DNA of 64,000 nt from Spongilla lacustris. Its lineage: Eukaryota; Porifera; Demospongiae; Spongillida; Spongillidae. Shown in pieces: positions 1 through 31,850 of the stretch. The position numbers and the translations under genes are program-made. The stretch's first letter is position 1. The number at the start of each line of letters is the position of its first letter. Under the pieces are notes generated by a model. That model did no database searches. It worked only from the letters and a program-made list of their open reading frames with translations, and was not told where the DNA came from. The stretch is taken from contig OX442421.1 in assembly GCA_949361645.1 (NCBI GenBank), forward strand, positions 8,807,014 through 8,871,013. The letters run 5' to 3'.

Positions 1-20299
<20,299 letters not shown>

Positions 20300-20564
20300 A
20301 CTTCACTCGTTTCAGTGTAAGAATAAAAATGATTCAATAGCGATGCCTCCTACGTTTTCTTTTAACTCCATTTCCGGTTCGTACATGCATGCATGTAATC
20401 GAATCTGCGGCCTTCTGAATATTTTGTCTCATTAATATTACCGGGTCGGTAATCAATTGAACCAGACATAGCTAGCTACACAGTGCAAAAAGTCAGTCAT
20501 ACGAGAATCTGCAAGTGTTAAATACGTCACGTTTATATAAGCACATCTTTTTTAATATGCGATG
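20300..20564 (-). promoter_or_regulatory. 5' flank of the giant receptor gene
   Basis: About 265 bp between the start codon and a transposon-like unit. No convincing TATA box or initiator is recognised. Any promoter must lie here or inside the adjoining mobile element. Confidence 0.3.
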
Positions 20565-21025
20565 AGTATAGACCCCTTGCCGTGTCATCCCGGGAAGGAT
20601 CAAAACATTAGCGGCCATATTGTTGTGGACCAAAACGTGTGCGTTATTTAGAAATTTGTGTACCCACAGGTGTTTGCGGCCATATATTTTGTGGACAGTA
20701 GGTTTATAACCCGAAATATTGAAATGATTACGTATTCCCTTAGCAACGTCCTAGGCAACCAGAGCCAAGAAACGTGAGCCTCCTGTACAAAAACAGGAAT
20801 TATACCAGCGTTATTTAAAACCTCGAAACAAAAGAAGCATCATCTTTCTACATACATTGCGTTTCTCGTGTTACAGTTTTGACGCTACGGCAAGTTATGG
20901 CTCGTGAAAGCGGGTAACCCTCGACGTACCTCTCCACTTTGAAGTAAGTTTTCCACGCTCCCGACCGGTAGAAAGTTTTGATTCAAGTAAATCTTAGAGA
21001 TAACAGAAGGTACTAACTGATTCCA

Positions 21026-22040
21026 TTATTTGCTTATAGCCGCCTTTTTTTGGGCTAGAGATGTGTATTGCTGAAATATCGTGAATTTAACGGTACCGGT
21101 ATCAGGGGGAGGGATCGCTGCCGCGTTTTGTGCACCTATAGGAAGCAGGTGCTCCTTCATAATCAAGGACAGTCTTCTAACTGGGTCATGTACCGAATGG
21201 TACGTACGTTGCAAGAAGTCAAACTTGGTATGGATGGACTCTGCTCCTTTCTCCCTCAGACGATCGGTTGAGAACTGGTGGAAGCCAGTGTGCATGACAT
21301 GCTGTCTGCACATCAGCGTCTGAAGGTCCAGGTTCTTCTGCACACTTGTGAGTGCTGTACTCACCAGCCCGTATTTCCTTCCCACAGGTTTGCTGGCAAT
21401 GTACCACTAGCAAGGTCTGAATGAGTGGTGGTACGGGCTTCAGCGGTGAAGGAGCCAAAGGAGTGTCCATGATGCAGCATGGACACTTGATCTTACTGCA
21501 GTTGGAGGCCATGAACCAGTGTATGATATGTCGATGCAGCCAGTGCCCCTACATGGTAGCTCCAATGGTTCAGTGGTGCACAATTGTCAGGCACAAGGGA
21601 CACTGAAGTTGGTCCAGTACGTCTGGATTGTTGGTACTAGCAAGTATATGGTCTTGTGCTGAGAAGCCTACGTAAATCTGAGCTGCACTATTGTGGGCTG
21701 GACAGCCTGCATGTGTGGTGGTTTTGGATGACATATCTGAGTACTATCACATACACATGTACATGCAGCATATAAAATTATAAATGTATTTTTATATTAC
21801 CATGCAGTCAGCTCAAAAGGAATACTAGCTGTTGGGCCCATGTTTGTGGTATCACTGGTTTGCACTGATAGAAAAGGATGGTGGGTGGGTGCCATTAATT
21901 GTGTCCAAGGAATAAGGAATTTGGAGTGCAAATCCTCTGCAAACTGTATGCAGTTATATGTTTTCCTCTTCTTTTTGGCTTTATCCTCCACTAAGAAGCG
22001 GCCACACACTCTGCATCGCTCTTCGACATTCTTTGCGTGT
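21026..22040 (-). pseudogene. Decayed RING / zinc-finger protein resembling the RAG1 N-terminal region
   Basis: In minus-strand order: ERCRVCGRFLVEDKAK (a C-x2-C knuckle) followed by KTYNCIQFAEDLHSKFLIP; then LQCPLCLTIVHH, a frameshift, PLELPCRGH, and KIKCPCC spaced like a RING finger; then 'PPLIQTLLVVHCQQTCGKEI' and YSTHKC, a further zinc knuckle; then 'RTYHSVHDPVRRLSLIMKEH'. The order (CxxCG-type zinc site, RING, C-x-C...H-C finger) parallels the central zinc-binding part of RAG1 N-terminal regions and RAG1-N-like genes of invertebrates. At least one stop (after VHH) and two frame changes show it is broken or multi-exon. No DDE core was found. The RAG1-N relation is by pattern only. Confidence 0.45.
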
Positions 22041-22546
22041 ATATATCTCTATTCTTAAATACTGAAATTATTCATAAAAACTCCTGCCTTATTCTGTGGT
22101 TAAAAAAAAAAGGCGGCTATTTATGAGCGATATGTATATACTCTCCTATGTGAGCTGATCATTATATTACTCGCTTACAGATTTCTACCGGTTGGTTCGT
22201 CCACAAAGACCGCTCAAGTACACCCCGTCTTTTCCCGCCAAAGTTGCATTGATGTGAAAACGGGCTGCGCAGAACCACTCATGATAAATGTAGTCCTTGG
22301 GCAATTATGGCTTACGTATAGCTGTGGTAGAGTGTTTTCATGACTGAGCATTTTCTCTTCTCGGAATGTCATAAGACGAGTATGATCAGGGGCGGCGGAG
22401 CAGGGGGGGCTATTGCCCCCCCAAATATCGAGGTGGGGGGGCTCAGCCCCCCTTGCGCTACCATCAGGTTATGAATAACTTTAATCTTATTGCGAGCGCG
22501 TGTTCTCCGAGATTGTTGTACTGCTTCAGCTTGTGACTGTGAGTTT

Positions 22547-22670
22547 AGTCTCGCAAGCCAGACCTACTTAACGATCGATATACAATGGACTGGGGACTAG
22601 GATAAGTACTAAATGTCTTGGTCCCCAGTCCATTGTAATCAATAACGAAGTAGGTCTGGCTTGCAAGGCT
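22547..22670. repeat. Hairpin repeat
   Basis: Arms GTCTCGCAAGCCAGACCTAC and its complement, with an inner pair CAATGGACTGGGGAC. The same TCGCAAGCCAGACCTAC word occurs in both M2 copies, suggesting a common short hairpin family. Confidence 0.8.
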
Positions 22671-23031
22671 AACTGTTATGTTTTGTCAGTTTGGGTGTGC
22701 ATGTGTATACGGATGAAATGAATTAAGGCAGGTTCTATTGCTTGAATGATGGTCCGTTCCGAAGAAAGATACTAAAGGCAAAGGTTACAAAGTGCGGTTT
22801 TGAATTGGGGGAACGAATTCGAAGAGAGTAGTTCTGTGAGTTGTCGAGGCAGCACCCTTAAAAACTACAAGACATCAAAATCAAACGCAAGTATATAGAC
22901 ATTATTTACCTATATTTGAGATCCTCCATGACAGAACTGAAGATTTAATAACTGCTTCATCTTGCATGTGCATAAAGAACTAGCAATCTGGAGGATGAAT
23001 TAAATGATCGTGCAGCGAATTCGGTACATTT

Positions 23032-23239
23032 CCCACCAAAAAAAAAAGGCCCGTGCTTAAACGAGCGCATTGACATAATCATGAAATCATGAACGCAGTT
23101 GCGTGCTATTCTTTAAAATCTTGTTGGAGTACCGGTTCTTTTCTGAAATGCCGTTGAAACAGGGTACGCGGAAGCATGAACGATTACGAAGATACGCTTG
23201 TTTTTTTTAAAACACGGACCATTTTTTTCCCGGTGGGGG
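23032..23239. mobile_element. MITE, family M1, copy 3
   Basis: CCCACCAAAAAAAAAAGGC ... AAACGAGCG ... ACGCTTGTTTT ... CCCGGTGGG, nested in the hAT-like element. Confidence 0.75.
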
Positions 23240-23718
23240 CAGAGGGAGGGGGGTACGGTACGCCATGTGTATGAAATAATTATCTTTTTTACCACTGCCC
23301 CCCCAAATATGGACACCCTCCGCCGCCCCTGATGATATAGGCTCGCAAAAACAGATATCGTATAATGAGATGCGGCTAGAAATTTTTTGGTGGCTAATAC
23401 TAAATTACGGTATCGCTTAATTATCCAACCTACTGTCCAGCCGCAAACACCTGTGTACCTACGACGACGATGACGTAAATCTAACACGCCCGCAACAACC
23501 CATAACCATTTCATTTGGTTCTGAGTATATGATTCGTGCTTAAACGTATGAATACAATTAATTAGGCCGTGATTTTTCACCAGTCCTAGTTGTTATTAAT
23601 ACATCATTCGTACGTAATGAAAACACAAATTCTAAATAACGCACACATTTTGGGCCAAAATAATATGGCCGCTAATGTTTTGATCCTTCCCGGGATGACA
23701 CAGCAAGGGGTCTATACT

Positions 23719-25158
23719 ATATTGTAGGAAGTGATGCCCCATCGTCAAAGCCTAGTCCACTCCTCCACTTTACCCTAGATCCTCTTAGACACAAGCTTGA
23801 TGCTCGAACCAGGGCAAATAAAAGTCGAGCTCTGACAAATGCACATGTTTCTGCATATGATTTTTCCCATTTTGCTGCTATACTGGTAGCCATGTGCTTC
23901 AAAAAATGTTCCGCTGCTATAGACTAGCCTCTCTGTGGAGAAGCCCATCACTGAACGGATGTTACAAAAGGAGTAAATGTACCTCGCGTATCTTCCACTG
24001 CCTTTTTTATATAGCTTCTAGAGCCCCTGTGTCCAAAATTGATTCTGCAGGTGTTCGATGGTGCGTCTGTGTCAACTGTATATCTCCGTAACGGATGATA
24101 CAAAAATTAACGTTCGAACCGGCAGAACAATCCAATAGCTAAGGGACCTCTCTATATGTACAAACCGAATATGGAGCGATTTGAGTATTCCTGCCAAAAG
24201 CCAAAAATAGGACTGAAGTTGATGGCTTTAACCATTCGAAATTAAAGTTATAGCAAGAGGTGAAGGCAACATGTACGAAGCTCTTAGCCATGCATGCTCG
24301 CATAAAAAGGCCTGGAGTGCATGCACAACAGAAAGAACGGACAGACACATTTGCCAATTGCAGCTCAGCCGCCTCGCAAGTCAGAGAATCGCGAGGCAAC
24401 TGAATGAGTTGGACTAGACTAAGAACTGATACAACTGTTGTACCTATATACATGCAATTTCATTTGTATTGTGATATCAAGTTTATAACATGCAAATATG
24501 CGGTGATAAATGAAAGGCATGCTGCAGAAGCATGCATTACTGGTTGATTTCAGGCTGTGGGCTTGTTATATGCTCGTTTACTCATGTTATCCTCACGTAA
24601 TACGCGCGTTTACATTGTAGTATAATGCACTCGGTCGGGGTTTGACATTGCGTTATATCAAAGTATGTAGTCAAATCCTCCTGTGATGTAATGGATTGTA
24701 TTGACACGTGCGGTGCGCGTGATCAGAATGAGTCAAGTCCCGGCTACACAGCCAATTCTCAACATATCTGTAACATATATGTCTTAGGCGACAATCTGAT
24801 GACAACATCTGTACTACATACACTTTTCTATTAAATCCTGCTACATACTTGATATAACACTATGACACTATCATTAATCTCAAATCAAATATAATTTGAT
24901 TGTGAATGCAAGCCAGAGTGAATAAACATAGATACAATTGATGATGGGTACATGAATGATTAGTGAATCGATGATGAGTGCATGGAAAAATAAATAGTTC
25001 GGTCTCTAGCTCTTCTCCACACAGTAGAGAATCTTTTTGGAGTGGAGAAGCAGCATACTCAACTGCTGCAGGACCACTATTTGGTGGCATATCTTCATTG
25101 GTAATGGCCATTAGCAAACTTGGTCTCCAACCACTCTTGGAATCTTTTGTATGTGTTA
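23719..25158. other. Intergenic, repeat-derived
   Basis: Positions about 24040-24200 are a diverged copy of the centre of the fold-back element at 61880-62040 (shared TCTCCGTAA, AAAATTAACG, GGACCTCTCTA words). The rest holds no gene I can support. Confidence 0.5.
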
Positions 25159-26891
25159 TTATGGGTTCCAGAAGGAGTCCGTTCCACAGTACTTTCTCTG
25201 AAGTTGAAAACAGTACCCATACATAAACTAAGTAAAGTAGCTGCACAAATTAATTTACCTCAACTGGCAAAAATTTGTGCACAAATTGTGTCGCCAGCAT
25301 TGCAGGAAACGCCCGACATGGCTTAATGCCAAATATCTAAATGAAGCATGCAAAAATTCATAGAACACTACAATAATTAACCTATACCCTCCGTCTTTCC
25401 TCCGCCCGCAGTTCTGCTAGACGTGTGGTGCAAATAGTGAAAGCCATCTTGAATTTAGTGAGACAATAAGCCTCATCTCCCATCACCTCCTTAATCTCAG
25501 CCTGAATCCATAATTTCTGCAAATTATGCATGCATGAAGTGTCATGCATATAAACCTGCTGATATCTCTGCACTGAGATCTGTAAATGAAACATGTGCTC
25601 GCATTGTGCACGAGCTTTGATTACACGTACAAAGCAGATTGTGTACCTTATATATACATGTATAATTATATATATATAATATTATTATAATATAATTACA
25701 TATATGTAGCACAAGCATGCACAATATAATATTCCACTATGTGTGCGGGCTAAATACAGGACTATTTCATTTTTCCTTATCATTCAACCCTCAAATCCTA
25801 TATATATACCACCAACTTTCTCATAGAGAATGTTTTTATATACTTGTTTCATTGCTTTTTATTCATAACTGGATGCATATGCTTTCAAAAATCATAATAC
25901 AATCTAAATAAATAACTCATGTTGCAACAGACATATGATCACATAAACTACTATCTAAACTTGGTATATATGATATCAGTCATGGATGAGTATTGTTCAG
26001 TCTATCAACAATTTAATATAAAGGTAGTGATACCAGTGAAACCATATAAGTCTTCATAAAACAGAAACAGGTGTGTATATAATCTCTTCCTTCATTACAG
26101 CTAGTACTCTGCAAATTAAAGTGATCTGTATCATCACCTCACTCCATGCACCAGATGATACATTCAGCATGCTTAAATGTACTTAACATGCAGGGTCCTT
26201 CACAAGTACATGTGCCTACCAAAACTGTTTTTATTGAAGCCATACCTACAGTATGATCAATCACCAGATTGATCATCCATGCATGCAGATTTAATTAGTT
26301 TATGTATGGCTAACTTTAAGGCATTACGACAGCCAATGTTTGCCCCACAACCTGAATTTTAGAGTTGGAACGTCGTTCAACATTATGAACAGCTCAGGGT
26401 CAGGCAATGTTAAAATTTCTGTTTCACTGACTTGGACTTCAGATAATGTCTCCCATGTATTGTTTAATGGTAAGTATGTAGTGGCAGAGGATATAGGCAT
26501 CCAAACACACAAATGAGTGTCGGCTGCTCACTATATTGGTAAAATAGAAGTTGTAGTATGTACATGTATAAGGGGAGGAGTAGGGGTAGTGGTAGGTTAG
26601 GGGATAATAGCACCAAGCTGCATTGTGTGGTTGTAAGAGGCATCATACTCTGAACTAGCAGTATGGTACCTTACCCCCGCTAGAATGTCACAAACTGCAT
26701 TTTAATTAATTGCATTAATAGCACGAATATCATGTAAAAATTCACCTGCTTTTTTTTGCACAATACACCTACACTAGCTTCACTAACAGCTGCATGTGCA
26801 GATCTAGTACAGATCTCTTGGGCTAACCATGGGTGGGTATCATTTAGCTCATCTAACAGTTTCGAGGCTACCTTTATATTCCACCAGTATG
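25159..26891 (-). CDS. Unrecognised protein, C-terminal exons (5' end not found)
   Basis: Four exon-like stretches on the minus strand join in phase 0: 26746-26891 (TYWWNIK-type start, then VASKLLDELNDTHPWLAQEI), 25388-25516 (KLWIQAEIKEVMGDEAYC ... LAELRAEERRR), 25259-25321 (PCRAFPAMLATQFVHKFL) and 25159-25197 (RKYCGTDSFWNP, stop). Splice sites are canonical and exon lengths agree in phase, which is why I list it. I do not recognise the family: the sequence is hydrophilic and helix-prone, with a basic/acidic AEERRR run. The upstream exons were not identified. It could be a host gene or the coding part of an uncharacterised transposon. Confidence 0.35.
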
Positions 26892-27149
26892 CTATACAAT
26901 GAACATATGTAAATTACCAACAGTTTTCTCTTTAAAAAGTTACAAACAGAAGCCATGTGAAACTGTTACAACTTCACCTAATGAAGTTTATTGTGAAAGG
27001 GCATGCAAGGTCAGGCTTTGAGTTTTCACAAGTAAAATAAACGGATCTCCTTTTGTGCTATTTAATGGGTCTGGGGACAAGATTGCTCAATACATAAGAG
27101 GAGGCGGGGCAGGTTGAGTATCCGCCCCTATATATTTCACGTCACAAAT

Positions 27150-30100
27150 ATGCCGCAGAACATGCCTCTTCTTCTGATCTTGAACTTGGTGGGTTATGTT
27201 GTTGGCACCCAGCTGTCAGGATGTAGTGGACCTCCTTCAAATAACACTGATGTGGCGAGCTTGATAGCCAGCAACTACAATGGTGCACAAGGAACATCCA
27301 CCGTTATGCTGCAGACATCGCCAGAGGGGTTCCCGTTTCGGGTCGTGTGTCTGTCGAGCTCCGGCATACGCAACCAATATCGCTTCGTCTCCATAGTGGC
27401 GTACTATACAATTAATGGAGGAGCACCGCAGTACGGCCAGTTCGAGTTCGAGTGTGTCAACACGGTGTGGAGTGCCACGTCAACCTTCTTGGGAAATATT
27501 CTTTACAACAGACAGCCTCTGATGGCGAATTCATCTGCAATCAGAGCCACTATCAGAACAAACTGTTCTTACTGCCTAAATGGTCAAAACCCGCAGCAGT
27601 TTCCACCTCGGAGCACTGATACGGTCAACCATTGCAGCGGTGAGTTACAACCTAATGGTGTGCATGCATGTGATACGTTTTCTTCATGCATGCAGGCTGT
27701 AGCGGATCGTGTACTCAACCCGCACTGTGCTACATAACGGATACATCCCTCCCTACCGGGAGTAATTACTTCAGCTCAGCTTGTTGCAATTACTACCAGT
27801 CTGATGGTATCACCTGTGCTGCTGCATGTCCACCATCATCTTATCCTGATGTGAACAGAACATGTGGTAAGAACAAAAAGTGTGCATGCTCCGCCTATAT
27901 TCGATCCTGAACTATTAACCAGCTCCACCCCCTCCATGCATGCAGTTCCCTGTAGTCTGACCTGTCAGAACAATGGTACACTACAAAGTGATAGCTGTGC
28001 ATGTAACTGTCTTTTGGTAAACAGTGGAATCGATTGTTCAGGTAAACTGAAGTGTGACCTGCGTGCAGCCTTCTTGGTTAACGCGTTGCACCATTTGTCT
28101 GACGTTATAGGATGTCTGTGTCAAAATGGAGGCACCTGCAGTGGATCAGCGTGCACCTGTCCACCTGGGTACACGGGAACACTGTGTGAGACTTCTTGTC
28201 CCACCTGTGCCGGTAAGTATAGCATGTGAGTTTTATATATGCATGAATGTCATGCAAGCAGTTGTAAAAAAATAAAAATAAAAATAAAGTACACATCAAT
28301 AACCAGCATGTAAATTTAACCGCTTAGCAAAAATTAACTTAGCATGCAAAAATTCTATAATCTTAACTTAGCATGCAAAAATTCTATAATCTTAACTTAG
28401 CATACATGCAAAAATTCTATAATCTTGGCGAAAATTCTATATAATCTCGGTTAACACGTTGCACCATTTGTCTGACGTTATACATGAGGATGTCTGTGTC
28501 AAAATGGAGGCACCTGCAGTGGATCAGCGTGCACCTGTCCACCTGGGTACACGGGAACACTGTGTGAGACTTCTTGTCCCACCTGTGCCGGTAAGTAGCA
28601 TGTGAGTTTTATATATGCATGAATGTCATGCAAGCAGTTGTAGAAAAGAAAGTACACATCAATATAGCCAGCATGTAAATTTAACTTAGCAAAAATTCTG
28701 TAATCGTAGTTACTACATGCACATCAGTATGAAGTGTAAAAAGAAAAAAATTGAATTGCATGAATATATTGCTGTCCCTCGCACTTTGTATACATGTATA
28801 TATAGCTATAGACATCATCTCCTACCCTCCTCCCCTAGCTCTAATAAAATCATGCGTGATCTCTCATGCAGTAGTTAATTCATAACAACGCCTCAGCACA
28901 TGCATATCTAGAGTAGTGGGAATAGAGGCCGCATGAATAATACCGGCATATATATAATTATTTTATACTTTATATTGCACGGCGATTTTCGGCAGTGATC
29001 AGATATTATGATTACAACTGTTATATCTATGCGTGACATATGTGTTATACTTGCTACCGCAAGTATACATGTATATATAGCGCGATCCTTATGCATGCAG
29101 TATATAAATTCTGAATGCATATGGGGACTTTTACATGCATGTATGACAATATGCATGTATACATGTATTCACGCATATAACGCTCCTGACGAAAGGTATA
29201 ATTATGGAACTTACTGTTATCGCCTCGCGATAATGGGACGGGCTTGGTGCAAGCTAGGTCCCCAATGATTGTTGAAAAAATGGTTTAACCGTTCCAGCAG
29301 TCAGTATTTCTCGCCCACATTTTTTTAATTAGTTGCGGGACTTCTGAAAGCATTTAGCCAAGCCGTTAGACTCCCCGTTGCGTTTGGCTATATAGATATA
29401 TGTCGAGGACATCAGGTCGTATAGAGATCTTTCGTCGTGTCCAGATCCAATGCATCGCAGTTGTGGATGATATGCATTGGGTCTGGGCACGAGATGAAGC
29501 ATTACCGGTATTATTGTGGTCTGGTAGAAAACTGCATGGCATTTGCATTTTGTTTGTGCCCAACCCTTCGAAATGTAAAAAAAAAATACGAACATAAGCC
29601 CATGTCAGTACCCAATATGGAGGAATAAAGCAATTAATACTCACGTGTCATTCATCATGTGGCCATGAACTTGGTTGCAATGATAATGTACTGTATAGTA
29701 ACAGATCATAGCGGTATATTTAATTCTGTTACACTGTACATGTATACCGTATATATTACTGTCTAGAGCTCGTTTGGTAGCTAAATTACAATGCCCAATT
29801 GATTATGATATTACTGATAGTGAGCTGCTGACTGCATGCATGTTTAATTGTTGGGACTGTGTGATATAAACTGCCCGAATTTTTTTTGCTGCAAAGCGAT
29901 ATGGGGGGGGGGGGGGGGGAGGGGGAGAGAGGGGGGGGACCGGAGCGGCTGCCCGGGGCCCACTGCTCTTTGAGGGGCCCCCACCGTGCTCATAATTTAT
30001 GGTTTGCGTGTGACCTTACCCCACCTCATACCCTCATACCCACCTCATACCCTCATACCCACCTCATACCCTCATACCCACCTCATACCCTCCTACCCAC

Positions 30101-30495
30101 CTCAATTGCCTTGCACTTTAATATTGGCTATCCTTCATTTCTCTTCACCCTATGCAATTCATACAACAATAAAAGACGCATCGACGACAGTATGTGGCGG
30201 AGCCTGCGTTGGTATTATTGTCGTGGTGCTAATTGACATAGCTGCAATTACTGCATCTGTAGTAGCGGTGTCACTGGTGTGTGCGGCCAAGTTCAAAAAT
30301 CATGAAAGAGAGCCTAAAAGCGTCGAAGATATCGGGAAAATGGAATCTCCGTTGAAAGCTGTGTACACGGAAGAAGTAAAGTTTCCGTTAGGAAAATATG
30401 GAATTCCGCCGTTGGAAGTGTACACGGAAGAAGTCGTAAAGTTGGAAAAAGTAGTTACGATTCCGCTGGAAGTGTACACGGAAGAAATAAAGTAA
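27150..30495 (+). CDS. Type I membrane protein, EGF-like repeats, VYTEE-repeat cytoplasmic tail
   Basis: Exons 27150-27639, 27696-27866, 27946-28041, 28111-28212, 28489-28590 and 30176-30495, all joined in phase 1; about 427 residues. The ATG at 27150 opens a signal peptide (MPQNMPLLLILNLVGYVVG). An unrecognised N-terminal domain of about 130 residues follows, then Cys-rich and EGF-like segments (CQNNGTLQSDSCACNC; CLCQNGGTCSGSACTCPPGY twice). A single hydrophobic span (VGIIVVVLIDIAAITASVVA...) precedes a basic stop-transfer and a tail with three VYTEE motifs spaced 19 and 18 residues apart. A surface receptor or adhesion protein is inferred; the tyrosines could be kinase targets. The acceptor at 30191 would also keep frame. 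A TATATAT word lies about 25 bp upstream of the ATG. Confidence 0.75.
28111..28590 (+). repeat. Tandem duplication of an EGF exon plus flanking intron
   Basis: Exon 28111-28212 and exon 28489-28590 are 102 bp each and identical as far as I can read; about 35 bp of upstream and 50 bp of downstream intron are also duplicated. The acceptor of the second copy differs (TACATGAG instead of TTATAG). Confidence 0.85.
28318..28445. repeat. Minisatellite, about 30 bp unit
   Basis: Three to four copies of TTAACTTAGCATGCAAAAAT TCTATAATC in the intron between the two EGF exons. Confidence 0.85.
28591..30175 (+). other. Large intron of the VYTEE receptor
   Basis: AT-rich. It contains a poly-G/GGGGGA run at 29900-29940 and a CCTCATACCCACCTCATACC minisatellite at 30020-30105. 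No exon is supported between the second EGF and the transmembrane exon. Confidence 0.6.
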
Positions 30496-30933
30496 GTGAT
30501 GATTTGACAATGCATTAGTAAATGGCATTACTTGTATCATACACTGGAAATGAAACGCGTCACGTGATCCATTGAATTCTCTATACTTGGCTTGAATAAG
30601 GGGCTTTTTAAAACTTCCACTGCTGTTTGAGACAAAAACCGAGATCTTCAGTATTCGTCGTCTTCCCAATGCTCTCACTGGTTATACTGCATATTAGATA
30701 CCAACTTCTTACGGGACAGTTATTAATTCACACATTCTTTGAACCAATACACGCATAGAAATGACATCTCTCAGGAGTACCACCCTATGAATACTCTCCA
30801 AGTATCACTACTACCTCCTCCTTTTCTATGCTTCAATCATCCCCGCACCAACTCCTTCCCCCATGCCACCACTTCCTCACATAATTTCATCAAAAACAAA
30901 TATATACAAGATAAAAGTTGTATTTTGGTATAC
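30496..30933. other. Intergenic, nothing recognised
   Basis: About 440 bp between the receptor stop and the end of the transposase relic; no supported feature. Confidence 0.5.
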
Positions 30934-31850
30934 CTAAACAGGGTACTGTTCAGCAATGTGTTCCAATATGTTAGAAAATGCAAGAGGGCCTCCAAAGCGT
31001 TTCCTCCACATAAATTCTGTGAGGTACGTCTCAAACAGCTTTAATTTGAATGCATTGTCTTCTCCTTGCTCAACATTCTCTTACAAAATGCAGCTCCACA
31101 TCACCTTGGGTCCACAAAGTGGAGAGAATGGTTTACAGTGTTATGAACCACACCGGTAGCTGTGTTGAGGCTGTTGTACAAGCTCCACTCATCACTGTAT
31201 ACAATGCTGGCAGGTCTAACATATTGCTGTATGATGGGTAGAAGTGTGGCAGCATCTCTATGTTCCACTTCAACCAAAAAGCATTCACCAGTCATCCTCT
31301 CCATTCCTCCAAATACCCAATGGCCATCAACAACCCTCCCTCGATTAAATTTCCTCTTCCCAAACTTGCTCTCATCTATTTCTACCTCCACACCCGGGCC
31401 TCCTATCACAGCAGGATGGTCAACGAAATACTGGGCACATACATCCCTAACAAAGTTTACCAATCGACTGCTGTATGCCAAGCAACATACATGTAGCAAT
31501 ATGGCAAAATATGTCAAGTACAAAAGCTATAACTTACATCCACTTCTATCATCGTCTTTTTTACAGGAATCTTTGTGGACTGAAGGTGGCTGCCCTCAAA
31601 ATATGTCCCCGATTGCAGGGCCACCTCCTTTCTACATCCCTTTCTGGGGCATCTCCAACCCATATCCTCAGGGTTGGCACCGGCCATTTCTCTTTACAAG
31701 AAGCATGTCTATTCCACACTTAGGGCACATCTTGCAGCTTGTGCCTCTGACACCAATGCACTGCAGCCTCCTTTTCGGATAGTGCTAAGCTCCTATAAGT
31801 CTTTGAAGCAACTGTCCATTGCGGCAATTGCGCTTGAGCTAAGTGATTCA
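30934..31850 (-). pseudogene. Merlin / IS1595-type DDE transposase, decayed
   Basis: Minus-strand blocks in order: SLALSEKEAALHWCQRHKL; a zinc ribbon CPKCGIDMLLVKRNG ... WRCPRKGC; GTYFEGSHL; then the DDE core with VEIDESKFGKRK, GHWVFGGMER, 'LLPIIQQYVRPASIVYSDEW' and VNHSLHFVDPR; and a C-terminus 'TYLTEFMWRKRF' ending EQYPV and a stop. These match the ISXO2-like domain of Merlin elements, whose acidic triad falls in EIDES, YSDEW and a later E region. Frameshifts after KRNGRC and after FVDPR show that it is broken, unless introns explain them. No TIR was delimited. Confidence 0.8.

Larger units (their letters stand above)
22387..23331. mobile_element. hAT-like non-autonomous element, 5-bp target duplication
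   Basis: Perfect 14-bp terminal inverted repeats CAGGGGCGGCGGAG; ATGAT flanks both ends (22382-22386, 23332-23336). Inside are G/C homopolymer runs and a nested M1 MITE (23032-23239). The CAGGGGCGG end is typical of hAT elements. Confidence 0.75.
20565..23718. mobile_element. TIR-bounded 3.15 kb element, nested
   Basis: The two ends are inverted copies: AGTATAGACCCCTTGC, then GTGTCATCCCGGGAAGGATC, AAAACATTAGCGGCCATATT, GTGTGCGTTATTTAGAA, and further in CAGGTGTTTGCGGC and GGACAGTAGGTT, the last two separated by an indel. It contains the RING/zinc-finger pseudogene 21026-22040, a hairpin at 22547-22670, a smaller TIR element 22387-23331 and an M1 MITE. I see no clear target-site duplication outside the ends. 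Confidence 0.7.

Noticed and set aside
20565..23718. Identification as a ProtoRAG transposon
   Set aside because: No RAG1 core or RAG2-like sequence was found and the ends do not begin CACTG; only the N-terminal zinc-finger resemblance remains.
26324..26475. Open stretch WETLSEVQVSETEILTLPDP as an extra exon of the unknown minus-strand gene
   Set aside because: No acceptor AG precedes it and its possible donor is out of phase with the neighbouring exons.
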